From: Augochlora pura
Lineage: Eukaryota > Arthropoda > Insecta > Hymenoptera > Halictidae
Reading direction: 5' to 3'
Assembly (NCBI RefSeq): GCF_028453695.1
Contig: NC_135777.1
Location: 9,351,714-9,415,713 of the forward strand
DNA length: 64,000 nucleotides
The notes under the pieces were generated by a model that worked only from the letters and a program-made list of their open reading frames with translations, was not told the origin of the DNA and did no database searches. Below, piece by piece: positions 25,212-34,632 of the stretch. Every line of letters begins with the position of its first letter. The stretch's first letter is position 1. The translations under genes were made by a program, and so were the position numbers.

Positions 25212-26039
25212 GTCATATTAGGCATAACATATTGCGCGTATAGACCTACATTAATAACAGCAATAATTACGACTATTATAATGTCAGCTGGTCTAAAACA
25301 TAGATAGCAATATTCAACTAATGGAATCGATTCTGATGACACTAATAACCGAAATGGATCTCATGATAATAATAATAATGATGATGAAATTATTGTCAAC
25401 CTCATGCGCGATAGAACTGGGATGTTCGGCATGGATTGATACGAGAACGTAATTAATTTGTACCTTGTCGGATATAACGAAAATAGAATTAGCAGGCCAT
25501 CTATTTTCGTATGGAAATTGAACAAATGTTATATAAAGATGATATTCGGTTCGAATTGAACTGTCATTATTCAAGATCGCATCTAATTTTGATCGTTTTG
25601 AATTTTAATAGCAAATGTTCTAAAATTTTCATTTCTTTTTAACGTCAAATATATAATATATATATGACCTTTTCGGAGAAACCTAACGAAAAGGACAAAT
25701 TAACATTAAATAATCGTTCATTATATATTCACAGTATCAGTGTACGCATTATTTATAAATAATCGCATACAGAAGCATCTAACAAATTCTTCGATATATA
25801 TTTATTTACATCAATTGTATTCCTCGGTTATTAAATAGGTTATCACGTCATATTATGCTGCGGTCAATAAAGAAAATTCATCGCGCGGTCATTTAATTAC
25901 ACGCATACGGCATAATGCAAGTTCGCGAGCACTGTGCATTCTAGAAAAGTCTATATCCACGACGGTTCGGTCAGCTCTCCAATTATTTTTAATTATTCCA
26001 GAATGTCGTTAGAGTCTTCAGAGATCGGACGTGTCGCAC

Positions 26040-26063
26040 GCCGACGCCGACGCCGACGCCGCC
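26040..26063. repeat. (GCCGAC)n microsatellite
   Basis: Just under four copies of the hexamer GCCGAC. Confidence 0.9.
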
Positions 26064-26335
26064 ATTGACCGCGGGCAGGTGCCGGTATTATTAAATGACT
26101 CGATCCTTACAATCGGAAGAAGGCCTCCCAGGTGTATATAAATATAATGAACACGGCCCGATGGGAACGCGGGATACCAGGCTGCATAATAACACTAATG
26201 GGATTTTTATCTGTAATTGGATTAGACTCGCGAGGAAATTTGGGGCGTTCGTCATTAGAATATCTCTATTAACTTTCGGAATCGCGTAATTAGGTCGAAA
26301 GTGACACAGAGTGGGACCACTTTGTCTGTCAGAGA

Positions 26336-26362
26336 GACAGAGGAGAGAGAGAGAGAGAGAGA
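26336..26362. repeat. (GA)n microsatellite
   Basis: GA repeat with one interruption at the left end. Confidence 0.9.
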
Positions 26363-28723
26363 CAGTGCATCGCATGTTCTAGTTAGTTTTCATATTAAAA
26401 CTTTTATCAAAGCGTCGCGTCGCGCTGTGTTTTCGCTGTATCGGATTTCGGGAACGTTCTTATGTCAGCGGATGTTTTGCAAAAGTTGCGTCACTCTGGG
26501 AGAGCCTGGGGCAAAAAGCAAGGTATATTATCGCCGTATAGCAAATTTTAAATACGTTCTGCAAAATTACTATTGAATACGTAGTATCAAAGTATGCGGA
26601 GCAGTATTACGAACTGATCACCTGGAGTTTGATGGAGACATCGATTTCATCTTGTTTAAACAAAATGGTACGGTAAAACAGAAAACGTACACTTATCTAA
26701 AAGAGTTTATACTTGTTAGTTACAGCGAGCAATGTTTTTGTAATTTGTGTCGAGGCTTTTCTTAAACAATTTTCTTTGAAGTGACTGCTATGGAGGAAAA
26801 TCGAGTCCAGAAAATTTATTGGAATGTATATTGGAACGAATGAGCATTGTCGTGATAGTTCTCGTTAAACTGGACAACATTTATTCAGGACCATTATTTC
26901 ATGAACATAATTAGCTCGTCTTCGCTGTTGCCATTTAGTTACTTGCAGCGGTGTACTATCGTTTGGTAAGTGATAATACTGTTTTATAATTTCGTTAGCG
27001 TTTTATCTTTCATTAAGTGATAACACTGTTTTACCATTAATTTGAATGAATCATTTCATTCGAAACGAAAGAAGATTGTTATCGTACCATTTCACTTCTG
27101 AAATTCTGAAATCACTGATCACTTCTGAAAATGACGTCTGGTCTTCGTTTTATTAATAACAACTTCAAAACAACTATTATTTATTAAAAACGATACTATG
27201 ACTCTACGATGAACTGCGTAAGAGTACAGTAAACAAAACTGCAATTAAACGAAATGACAGAAAGAAAAATAAAAGAAGAATGCTTGGGACTTTCTAGTTT
27301 TTAATTCTTAACATTTCATTCACTTAGCAATTCACTGAATGCGCTTAATTGACATCGAATAAATATGGCGAAATGTTTGCATAGTTAGGTAAGGTTTGAA
27401 CGGGAAAATGATTCTTGTGAATTTTCGTAAAAAGATTATTCGCAGCCGGAAGACAAATGGACGGAATCGGACGGTCTCGTTAAAAAAGTATCGCATTTAA
27501 TCGATCGATTGCATTTGCGTTATATCATGTTATTATTATTGCTGCCATTACTATCAGTCGATCGGAAAAGGAGGGAGAGAGGACGAAAAGTTGAATTGGC
27601 CGTTCAGCCCCGCGTGAATTATTGGTAAAAATAAACGAGCGATTTCACGATGTAATCAGCGCGAATTCGGCTGTGAAGTGCCGCGTAAAATTTCTCGTTT
27701 CTGCGTAACGGTAACAGGAAATGGACGGAAATTGTAATTAAGTGTTAATGAATCGTTAGAACCGGAATATTAAGCCCGGATAAGGTGTCGAGGTGCCCGG
27801 TCGAACTATTTGTTGGATGCGTTGCGAATACATGCGCGCGTCAGCATTACAGCGAGAGGGAAGCCCCGCTCGACTGTGTTCCGTAGCAATTGTACGTGCT
27901 TACCGAATAACGAAAAATTATCCATGGTTATTTATTAAATTGGAATTTCAATTTTCAATTTAGAATTTATATATCGTGATAATTTTCATTTCATTCTGTA
28001 TCGCGGCCGATTTGATTGTTCTGCTTACTCGACAATTTTCGAATGTAAATATCGACGGAATTTCACCACGCTTTGTTTTATTTTAAGATGAAAATTATCA
28101 TTCAAACGACAATTGAAATCGATATTGAATTAATATTGAAATTTGGAGTTAAACGATTCATTTTAACTTCTTGTGCGCGTTTGTGAACGCTTGCAAAACG
28201 AATGGTAAAGTTCAATAAACACGTGTCGGTGTATTAATCCACATTTTATTTCGTCGTGTCCATGATTTCATTCGAATCGATAATGAGAGTTCAAGTGCCT
28301 GATGATTTGGAAAATTCGAATGGTACGTACAAAACGAGCAGTTTCAAGCACTTCAATGGTATTTAGCTTACTGCCGGCACGTTGCTAATTACTACTATTC
28401 CCATTACTTTCGAAACATTAGGAAGAATGTGGTATTATCCGGTTTCCATAATGAACGGAAGATAATCAGATTAATGGTAAACAGATCATATCGTATTATC
28501 GACTATGTTCGTAACAAGCATAAACAGACCGTAATAAACACGGTCGGTGATCGTTTCAATCCGATATTATAAATATATCCTGGCATGCTGTACAGTTTCT
28601 GTTCTTATCAAATTCATTATCCTTACGAAATTCACTATTCTCATCAAATTCATTACTCTTATTAAATTCTCGCTATTTTAAATTACTCGCTATACATCGA
28701 GTAATTTATTTTTTCAATATTCT

Positions 28724-29522
28724 TGTTCCGTCCTGAACATAGGGCCCAAGAACGACACTCAGACAAGGAAGGCTAATTTACAGTTTATGATCCTAGTAAT
28801 GGTAAAAGGCTATTTTTGAGGAACCGATCCATCAAGTAATTTTAATATTTCGCGCGACGCATGGTAATCGGTTTACAATCTCTTGTTCTCGGTCTCAATA
28901 GCGAACGCTGGCATCATAAAACTCGAGGATTTCCAAAGGGCTGCGCGGACAGAGGCCTGAAGGCCCAAGCTAGGCTCGCGACCGTTCCGCGAACGGCTAT
29001 TTTTACGGTAAATTCAGACCTGGAGGAAATCCCTGTCAAACGTTGCGAAACCACCCCCTACCACAGAGTTTCTTCCCATCCCTACTTTAAACATTTTTCC
29101 ACTTCCACCAAATTTCTCCTGCAACCGAGCTTTCCTAAAAGCTGGTACGACATTAAAATATCAGAATCGTCCTTACATCAAGTGCAGCAAGTTAGAATCG
29201 TTTTTACATCGAAGCCAGCCAAGTTAGAATCGTTTTAGCAACAAGTGAATCAAGTTAGAATCGTTTTTACATCGAAGCCAGCCAAGTTAGAATCGTTTTA
29301 GCAACAAGTGAATCAAGTTAGAATCAAGTTAGAATTGTTCTTGCACCGAGGTAGCAAGATCAAGGAATCATTTCACTATTATATATCGCGACGTCAATTA
29401 TATCGAGATAACTTCTGTACAAAGTGTAAATAAACGGATTCTCCGGAGTTAGACTTACACCCTTTCTTCGTTAATCGGTCGAAAAACTAAGTCGTCAACG
29501 AAGCGAACGATACGACACAACA
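28724..29522 (+). mobile_element. Solo LTR, 799 bp
   Basis: It begins TGTTCCGTCC and ends CGACACAACA, with TGTT...AACA ends. The 5-bp target duplication ATTCT lies at 28719-28723 and 29523-29527. A likely polyadenylation signal AATAAA sits in GTGTAAATAAACGG near 29428, which suggests plus orientation. A 125-codon frame (28861-29238) lies wholly within it and has no recognisable domain, so I do not call it a gene. No internal region or primer-binding site adjoins it. Confidence 0.65.
29189..29345. repeat. 63-bp minisatellite inside the LTR
   Basis: AAGTTAGAATCG recurs at 29189, 29221, 29252, 29284 and, as shorter forms, 29315 and 29327. Units of 32 bp (with TTTTTACATCGAAGCCAGCC) and 31 bp (with TTTTAGCAACAAGTGAATC) alternate, giving a 63-bp higher-order period. 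Confidence 0.9.
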
Positions 29523-29527
29523 ATTCT

Positions 29528-30430
29528 AATATCCAAACGTTCCATTATAAAGTCATTGTTTAGATCAACCACCAAGTAGAGAACTTGAATGTTTGTAGGT
29601 AACATTTTAGCATCAGGATATTACAAAAGTAACCCTTCAGAAAAAGACACCAACCAGGTAGACCTATTACATGAAACTCGATAAAACACAAAAACAAAAC
29701 AAAATCGTATTCCGGTTCTATCATTTTTCCAGGCAGCTTGTTATTATATTTACCTAATGGGAACTTCATTTTGCATAAAAATCCGCAGAGAAATCGTAAA
29801 TACTTCTCAAGGCTCGTAGCCAGTATCCCTCATTTCCCGTGCAGAATTTTACAGTTCCGTCTATCCGTTCCACGCTAACACTCGTTACCCGCTGTTATAA
29901 CCGTGGAACGTGCCCCCTTAAACTTCTCACGGCCGATATAAACCCGGGAAGATTCGACCCCGGTGTTCTACTCTTTACGTACGCGGTCCGTCGAAGTGGA
30001 CAGTGTTTTACAGCTCCGCGCGAAGAAGGAATTCGTTTCGAAGCGAGCCCGGACGAAGCAGGAAGAGGTACGGCACGAGTTGAAAACGGTTATGGTGAAC
30101 CGGGAAGGTCTCTCATAACCGTTATAAGTAGACTACGGATTTTATGGAACACAAAAATTGTTTGCGTCAATTTCGAAACGTCGGAACCGTGTACAACCTT
30201 TGTTCGTCTTTGGAATAATTGTCACAAATTGGAGTTACTGCGTCGACGTTCTTAATTTTTTTTTTACAATTCTCTATATAGTTGTATCGCTTACATTTTG
30301 TAAAAAATAACCCGAAAGGGGACGGTGTCAACTCAAAAGGGGTGGGGTAAATACGATAGGGGCGCGGTCAGCCCTAAAAGGTGGGGGGATGGGGGGGGGG
30401 GTGCTAATACAAAAGTTTCAATACACCCTG
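29528..30430. other. Unannotated stretch
   Basis: A 138-codon frame (29839-30255) follows an acceptor-like CCTCATTTCCCGTGCAG and contains GAAGAG|GTACGG, which looks like a donor, near 30067. No domain is recognisable, so it is not called. 30310-30402 is G-rich. Confidence 0.4.
30391..30401. repeat. G11 run in a G-rich stretch
   Basis: Eleven consecutive G after GGGGGG and other G-runs from about 30340, a possible G-quadruplex on the plus strand. Confidence 0.7.
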
Positions 30431-30751
30431 TATAGGATGTTCGCGTTAAATCTAGCCAGGGATTTTCTTGCGAATAGCGGACGTTGAAGAAAAAAATGAA
30501 ATGAAAAATTGTACTATTTTCTCAAATGCAATGTAATGATGCCGTAATTTCTTTTGTCCGCATCATTTTCTTAGAAGCGAAGCTTTTAATTTATAAATGG
30601 AAAGTCACTGTGTCGCATATGAATGAATTCGTTTCAGCACACGCTTTCTGTTCCGTCCTACAACGGAATTGTGCTTTTATAAGTCTTCTTCAAGTTTCGC
30701 ATTTGAAGTCTATTACTTTAGTGCCCTTAATTAGAAGGCTATTACTTTAGT

Positions 30752-31453
30752 TGTATTTTTTATATCGCGAAGCTCATTAAGAAATTGAATTTAACTAAAT
30801 CGATTTACTAATATAGCCGATAGTAAAATAATTTCGCCGAAATTAGTTTTCCCGGTTTATGGTAGGGTCGCCAGATGGGCCGCGCCGGCCGCTCGCTTCG
30901 GTTTCGGGGACCTACGTCACTAGCTTGGGTTTTCCCGTCCTACGTCACAGCGAGGCCCGGGCTCTCTGACTTCCCACTCCACCTCATCGATAGCCAATCC
31001 GCGTGCAAGCGTTCTTTCGGAGAAATTATAAAAGGGGCACAAAACTTGTAATTTTTAGTATTCTGGTTTCTGTATTTTATCCGCAAGTATTCTGTATTCT
31101 GTATTCTTGACCTTCCGCTGTATTATTCGCAACAAGTATTCATCGTCGCTCGTATAGCGACAAATCAACGTATCATCAACATCGTCTCTCATCCAGCTTC
31201 CGTCTTAGACCATCGAACTTAGTCTATATTTATATAGTACTTCAAGTTCAGTCTTCAAGGTCCGGACAAGCAACAGAACAAATCAACTATTACCTTCCTG
31301 CAGTTCGACTTCGCGTCACTGTAGCGATACATTTTATACGCGATAAAGGAAAACAGCTGTTCATCTTTAATTAGACGGACAGCGGGACTAAACCACTCCG
31401 TCGCACTGCGTAATCGGCCTTACAACCCGATAGATAGTTTATATCGCGGAGCA
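30752..31453 (+). mobile_element. Candidate solo LTR, weak
   Basis: A TG...CA segment is flanked by TTAGT at 30747-30751 and 31454-31458 and encloses the CRE/CCAAT/TATA cluster. The ends (TGTATTTTTT, CGCGGAGCA) are not inverted repeats, and a 5-bp match could be chance given how many TG and CA pairs are available. The same TATAAAAGG box occurs in the LTR at 16613-17027. Confidence 0.25.
30913..31035 (+). promoter_or_regulatory. Promoter-like cluster: two CREs, CCAAT, TATA
   Basis: TACGTCA occurs at 30913 and 30941 (both in CCTACGTCAC, the CREB/ATF site), CCAAT at 30994 and TATAAAAGG at 31027. Order and spacing fit an RNA polymerase II promoter. The surroundings are GC-rich and end in an AT-richer leader. 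No credible open reading frame starts just downstream, so it is more likely transposon-derived than a host gene promoter. Confidence 0.45.
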
Positions 31454-31702
31454 TTAGTTCCGGAGGTGTTCACGCAGGATTCCTCCACCAAACACTTTCA
31501 TATAAGGAAACAAATCCGTAGCATTTGAATTAAGAACTTAAAGGTCACCTTAGTTTTTTAAAAGGTAACACAAATCGAAAAATGTACGGACACCATTTCA
31601 TCGTTTGCAGAAACGGTATAACTCTTCTCTGCATCATTTATGCCTAATGTTTACCATTTGCGAGGGAAACGCTGGCTAAATTTAACGAGAGCACCCTGTA
31701 TA

Positions 31703-33337
31703 ATAGTTCGAAACAATTATTCCCGGAACCATCTCGATCGACGAGCGGGGACGAAGCAGGGCGAGAGGTGTTCGAGCTGAACGCGTCGGCGGCTATCAGT
31801 CTGAACTGGGAGAGAGCGCGGGCAATTCGTTTCCATCGGTGGAGGTACTCCAGGACGATCGTGTCTCGGGACGATTCGTCACCGCGTCACACCGGCTCAC
31901 GTCAGAATCACTGTTCCCCGATGGACCATGGCCGCCGTCATTAATCTAGCCATCGTTGTCGTTGTCGTTGTCGTTGTCGTCGACGGGACCGCACCAGCGA
32001 GCCGCGATCGTTACCGCTGCCCCACCGACGGGTATACAACGCCGCTGTACGACGTCGCGGAAAACACGATCCTTTTCCCTCTGTTCGATCCTCTTTGCGC
32101 TGTACCGTCACTCTTTCGGCAGCCGTTGATCGGTCTATTCGTTAACGACGTAATTAACTGGTCGCCCTAATTGCCGTGCGCCCCGAGCACCAGGCGTCAG
32201 CGTCATTGCCGGCACTGCGACCGGCTCGTCTCCCAAGCGACCGGCAGTTCAGAAACTCGGATGAATGCGAGAGCCTCGAAGAAACCGAATTGCACCGGTC
32301 CTGGAGCCATCCAGCCTCCATTCACCATCGGCGATCCTCTCTGTCCGTCCCTGTCTGTCTTTCCGGGATTTCTATCGCTCTGATATTTCATTATCAGAGA
32401 ATCTATCCTACCCGGCCGTTGACGGTCTCCTTTTGCTCAGCCGTCTTCGATATTTCATTATTGGGAAACCTACTTCGCCGTGATTAAGGCCATCCACCCT
32501 GCTCCGGCTGTTTAGGGATCGAACCAACTTCCGTACCGGGCTTATCGATTTCATCGTCTAGATTGCGATCGGCTAATTATTTATTGCTTTTAACTATTCA
32601 TCCACCTCCGACCAAGCTGCTGCCAGCTACTCGCCGACGTGCCGCTCCAAGAGGATTTACGGCGAGACACTGATTCGCGAACAGCAGTTCCGTGTTTATC
32701 GAAATTAACTATGCGAACTGGTACAAACTGAACTGCTCAACGAAATTGCAGCATAGGCAAATTTTAGATAAAAATTCAGCTGTCGATAACCCCGTGAAAA
32801 ATCGTCGTAAGATGATCATTTCTTTTACTTTCAGACAGCGCTTTCCGATTTTAAGTCTGATGTACCCTTACCACTGCAAACCATTCAATTCGAGGCCATG
32901 TTTGTCGTATCGAAACTTTGTCAAGTCTCACCGAATGTATGGACTTTGTAAAATTCTCCTCGAACATGTCGTTTGCAGTCGAATGAAGTTCGATCTCTCT
33001 TCTTTATTTGGAAAAGTAAAAGATCGTGGTTACGATTTGTTTCGAGAGTCACGACAAATTTAACGAAAATTGATCAACGTCGAATGTCTGGATCGGTTTT
33101 CGGTTCTATTTAAAGAAGAATCGTCTCCCCGTGTCTGTCGAAAGTTCTACGATTTTGTCGCGAAACTGGTCATTTTTCCCGATTGCGCGCCGCATGCACC
33201 AAGAGGGAACCCCTAATGTCGGCGAGGCAGGTTCAACGGGAGTTTGAAAGTGTAATGAAGCTGTTACGAGGGGCTCGCGCGTGGCGAGGTTTGTTTGTAC
33301 GGAAAATGGTAGTCAATTCGTTAGTGGATGCACGGAC
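31703..33337. other. GC-rich stretch, no gene recognised
   Basis: 31730-32560 is GC-rich. It contains ATCAGTCTG near 31796 (arthropod initiator-like) and ACCATGGCC at 31925, which opens an 80-codon frame whose Val run is just the (GTTGTC)4 repeat. Frames on both strands are long because of composition. Confidence 0.4.
31955..31978. repeat. (GTTGTC)4 microsatellite
   Basis: Four perfect hexamers. Confidence 0.95.
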
Positions 33338-33680
33338 GAACCTGACGCGAAGTCAGGGAGCCGTTAGGATATTGGGTGGATTCGCGGGCGAGCCAGATGC
33401 GAAATCGGGGAGTCTGCTCTGCTAGAAAGTGAACGGCCAGATGAACCTGACGAGAGGTCGGGGATCTGCTGGGAAGGGTTGCTAGAGGAATCGTAGACGA
33501 TCCCGACGCGAAATAGAGGAGCTGTTTGCTAGCTGGATAACGGACAGGCGAACCTGATGCGAAAGCTGGGAGCTATAGGGCACGATTGAACCTCAGGCGA
33601 AATCGGAGAGCACGTGAACGAGTCGCTTTTGGATTGTTACAACGAGTAAACGGCTCTGAGGCGAGATCAAATAGCCATGG
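33338..33680. repeat. Decayed ~52-bp tandem repeat
   Basis: A core close to GAACCTGACGCGAAATCGGG recurs at 33338, 33390, 33443, 33499, 33550 and 33588, with a weaker copy near 33652. Spacings are 52, 53, 56, 51, 38 and about 64 bp. Several cores translate as EPDAKSGS-like peptides (EPDAKSGS, EPDERSG, EPDAKAGS, EPQAKSES) but lie in different frames with a stop in the fourth. It is either an old minisatellite or remains of a repetitive coding region. Confidence 0.75.
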
Positions 33681-33689
33681 GAGTGTTAG

Positions 33690-34341
33690 TAATAGTTTCG
33701 CTGGTTCGATGTTATTATATTATTGGTACTGTTCGAGTGATAAGCTTGTGTTTCGATAATTATCCTCTTGTTATACAACGACACGCGATATAGATTTTCA
33801 GTAATAATCTGTTAATTAGGAATGCTATTTCATTCTTTCCAGTCTGATTTGAATTCCGATTTATTGTTAACAACATTTAAACACTCGAGTAAAGTTAGAC
33901 ACGTGATAAATATATATTGTTTCCTTTTTAATGTGCGAACTCGTTATCCTGACATATTAAAATGTATTTCTTAGTTTGCTATAAGATTCAGTGAACAGAA
34001 ACAGACATTTTTGTTTTATCTATTATACTAGGAATAATTGTTTTATCGTTCCCTTTTTAAACTAATATAAAATAGCTACTTTTAGTACTCCGTAAATGTA
34101 GCGTTAAATGCGAAACAATTAATTACATATGATAGAAGAAAATGATTTTTGTTTCATTATATTCCCATTCGAAGAGCATTTAAATTATGCCTTAAATATT
34201 TGTCATGATACTAAACACAATAGGGATATATAGGTTCTGCTATATAAAATTAACTTATATTTTTCTTTGGAGCACCTGTATTCTGTACCAAAAATGATTT
34301 GTTTACAATATTCCGCGATTTATAAAGGATTTACTACTGAT
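33690..34341. other. AT-rich stretch, nothing recognised
   Basis: No repeat, RNA or coding signal seen. Confidence 0.5.
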
Positions 34342-34632
34342 TTAGCATTGGATTTTTCGGTCCTCGCGTCTGCGCAACATTGTGCACTTTATCGTTTTTA
34401 ATTTGCTCAGCCGAGAGTTATCAATAGCCCCTCGACCTTGTACAAAAAACGCATAATCCATAGATGTATAATAATTGCTTGGCATACCACAAAGCACATA
34501 TTCTCGAGAAGTCGGGACACTGAGCAGCTCGGTACGCTGGAATTCAGAGATAAGCACCCATACCAGTCCACCCCATGCACTATACTTACGCGGGAGTGCA
34601 TGCCTTTTGCCAGGACCCGCCCTAAAAGCATT
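34342..34632 (-). other. Protein-like open segment, possible gene fragment
   Basis: The minus-strand frame is open from about 34632 to the TAA at 34342 (96 codons) without an obvious initiator. It reads NAFRAGPGKRHALPRKYSAW at the start and includes EYVLCGMPSNYYTSMDYAFF further on. Composition is balanced and not driven by GC skew or repeats, unlike most frames here. I do not recognise the family. With no clear splice sites, an isolated pseudogene fragment or chance are the main options. Confidence 0.2.

Larger units (their letters stand above)
25212..28723. other. Unannotated stretch, no gene recognised
   Basis: AT-rich with small GC-richer parts. It includes the two microsatellites at 26040 and 26336 listed separately and a short direct repeat TAAGTGATAA(T/C)ACTGTTTTA at about 26967 and 27014. 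No coding or RNA feature recognised. Confidence 0.45.
30433..31700. mobile_element. Probable TA-inserting element with ~50-bp inverted ends
   Basis: The left end reads GGATGTTCGCGTTAAATCTA and the right, reverse-complemented, CAGGGTGCTCTCGTTAAATT. Similarity continues through TAGCCAG for about 50 bp. Both ends abut TA within CACCCTGTATA, typical of Tc1/mariner-type MITEs. No transposase is visible. At the left edge a second CACCCTGTA end meets this one head to head across TATA, so two elements may adjoin. The ~1.27-kb interior includes the promoter-like cluster listed separately, which may be a later insertion. Confidence 0.5.

Noticed and set aside
28861..29238. 125-codon plus frame
   Set aside because: It lies entirely inside a solo LTR and runs into the 63-bp minisatellite; no gag, pol or other domain is recognisable.
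30861..30880. GGTCGCCAG read on the minus strand as a retroelement primer-binding site (TGGCGACC)
   Set aside because: The promoter motifs nearby are on the plus strand, the opposite of what a primer-binding site there would need, and no LTR end adjoins it.
31928..32170. Frame with a hydrophobic Val run that resembles a signal peptide
   Set aside because: The Val run is the (GTTGTC)4 microsatellite, and nothing downstream is protein-like.
34575..34590. ATACTTAC as the start of a U1 snRNA gene
   Set aside because: The sequence after the first eight bases does not match U1, and it is the loop of a short hairpin.
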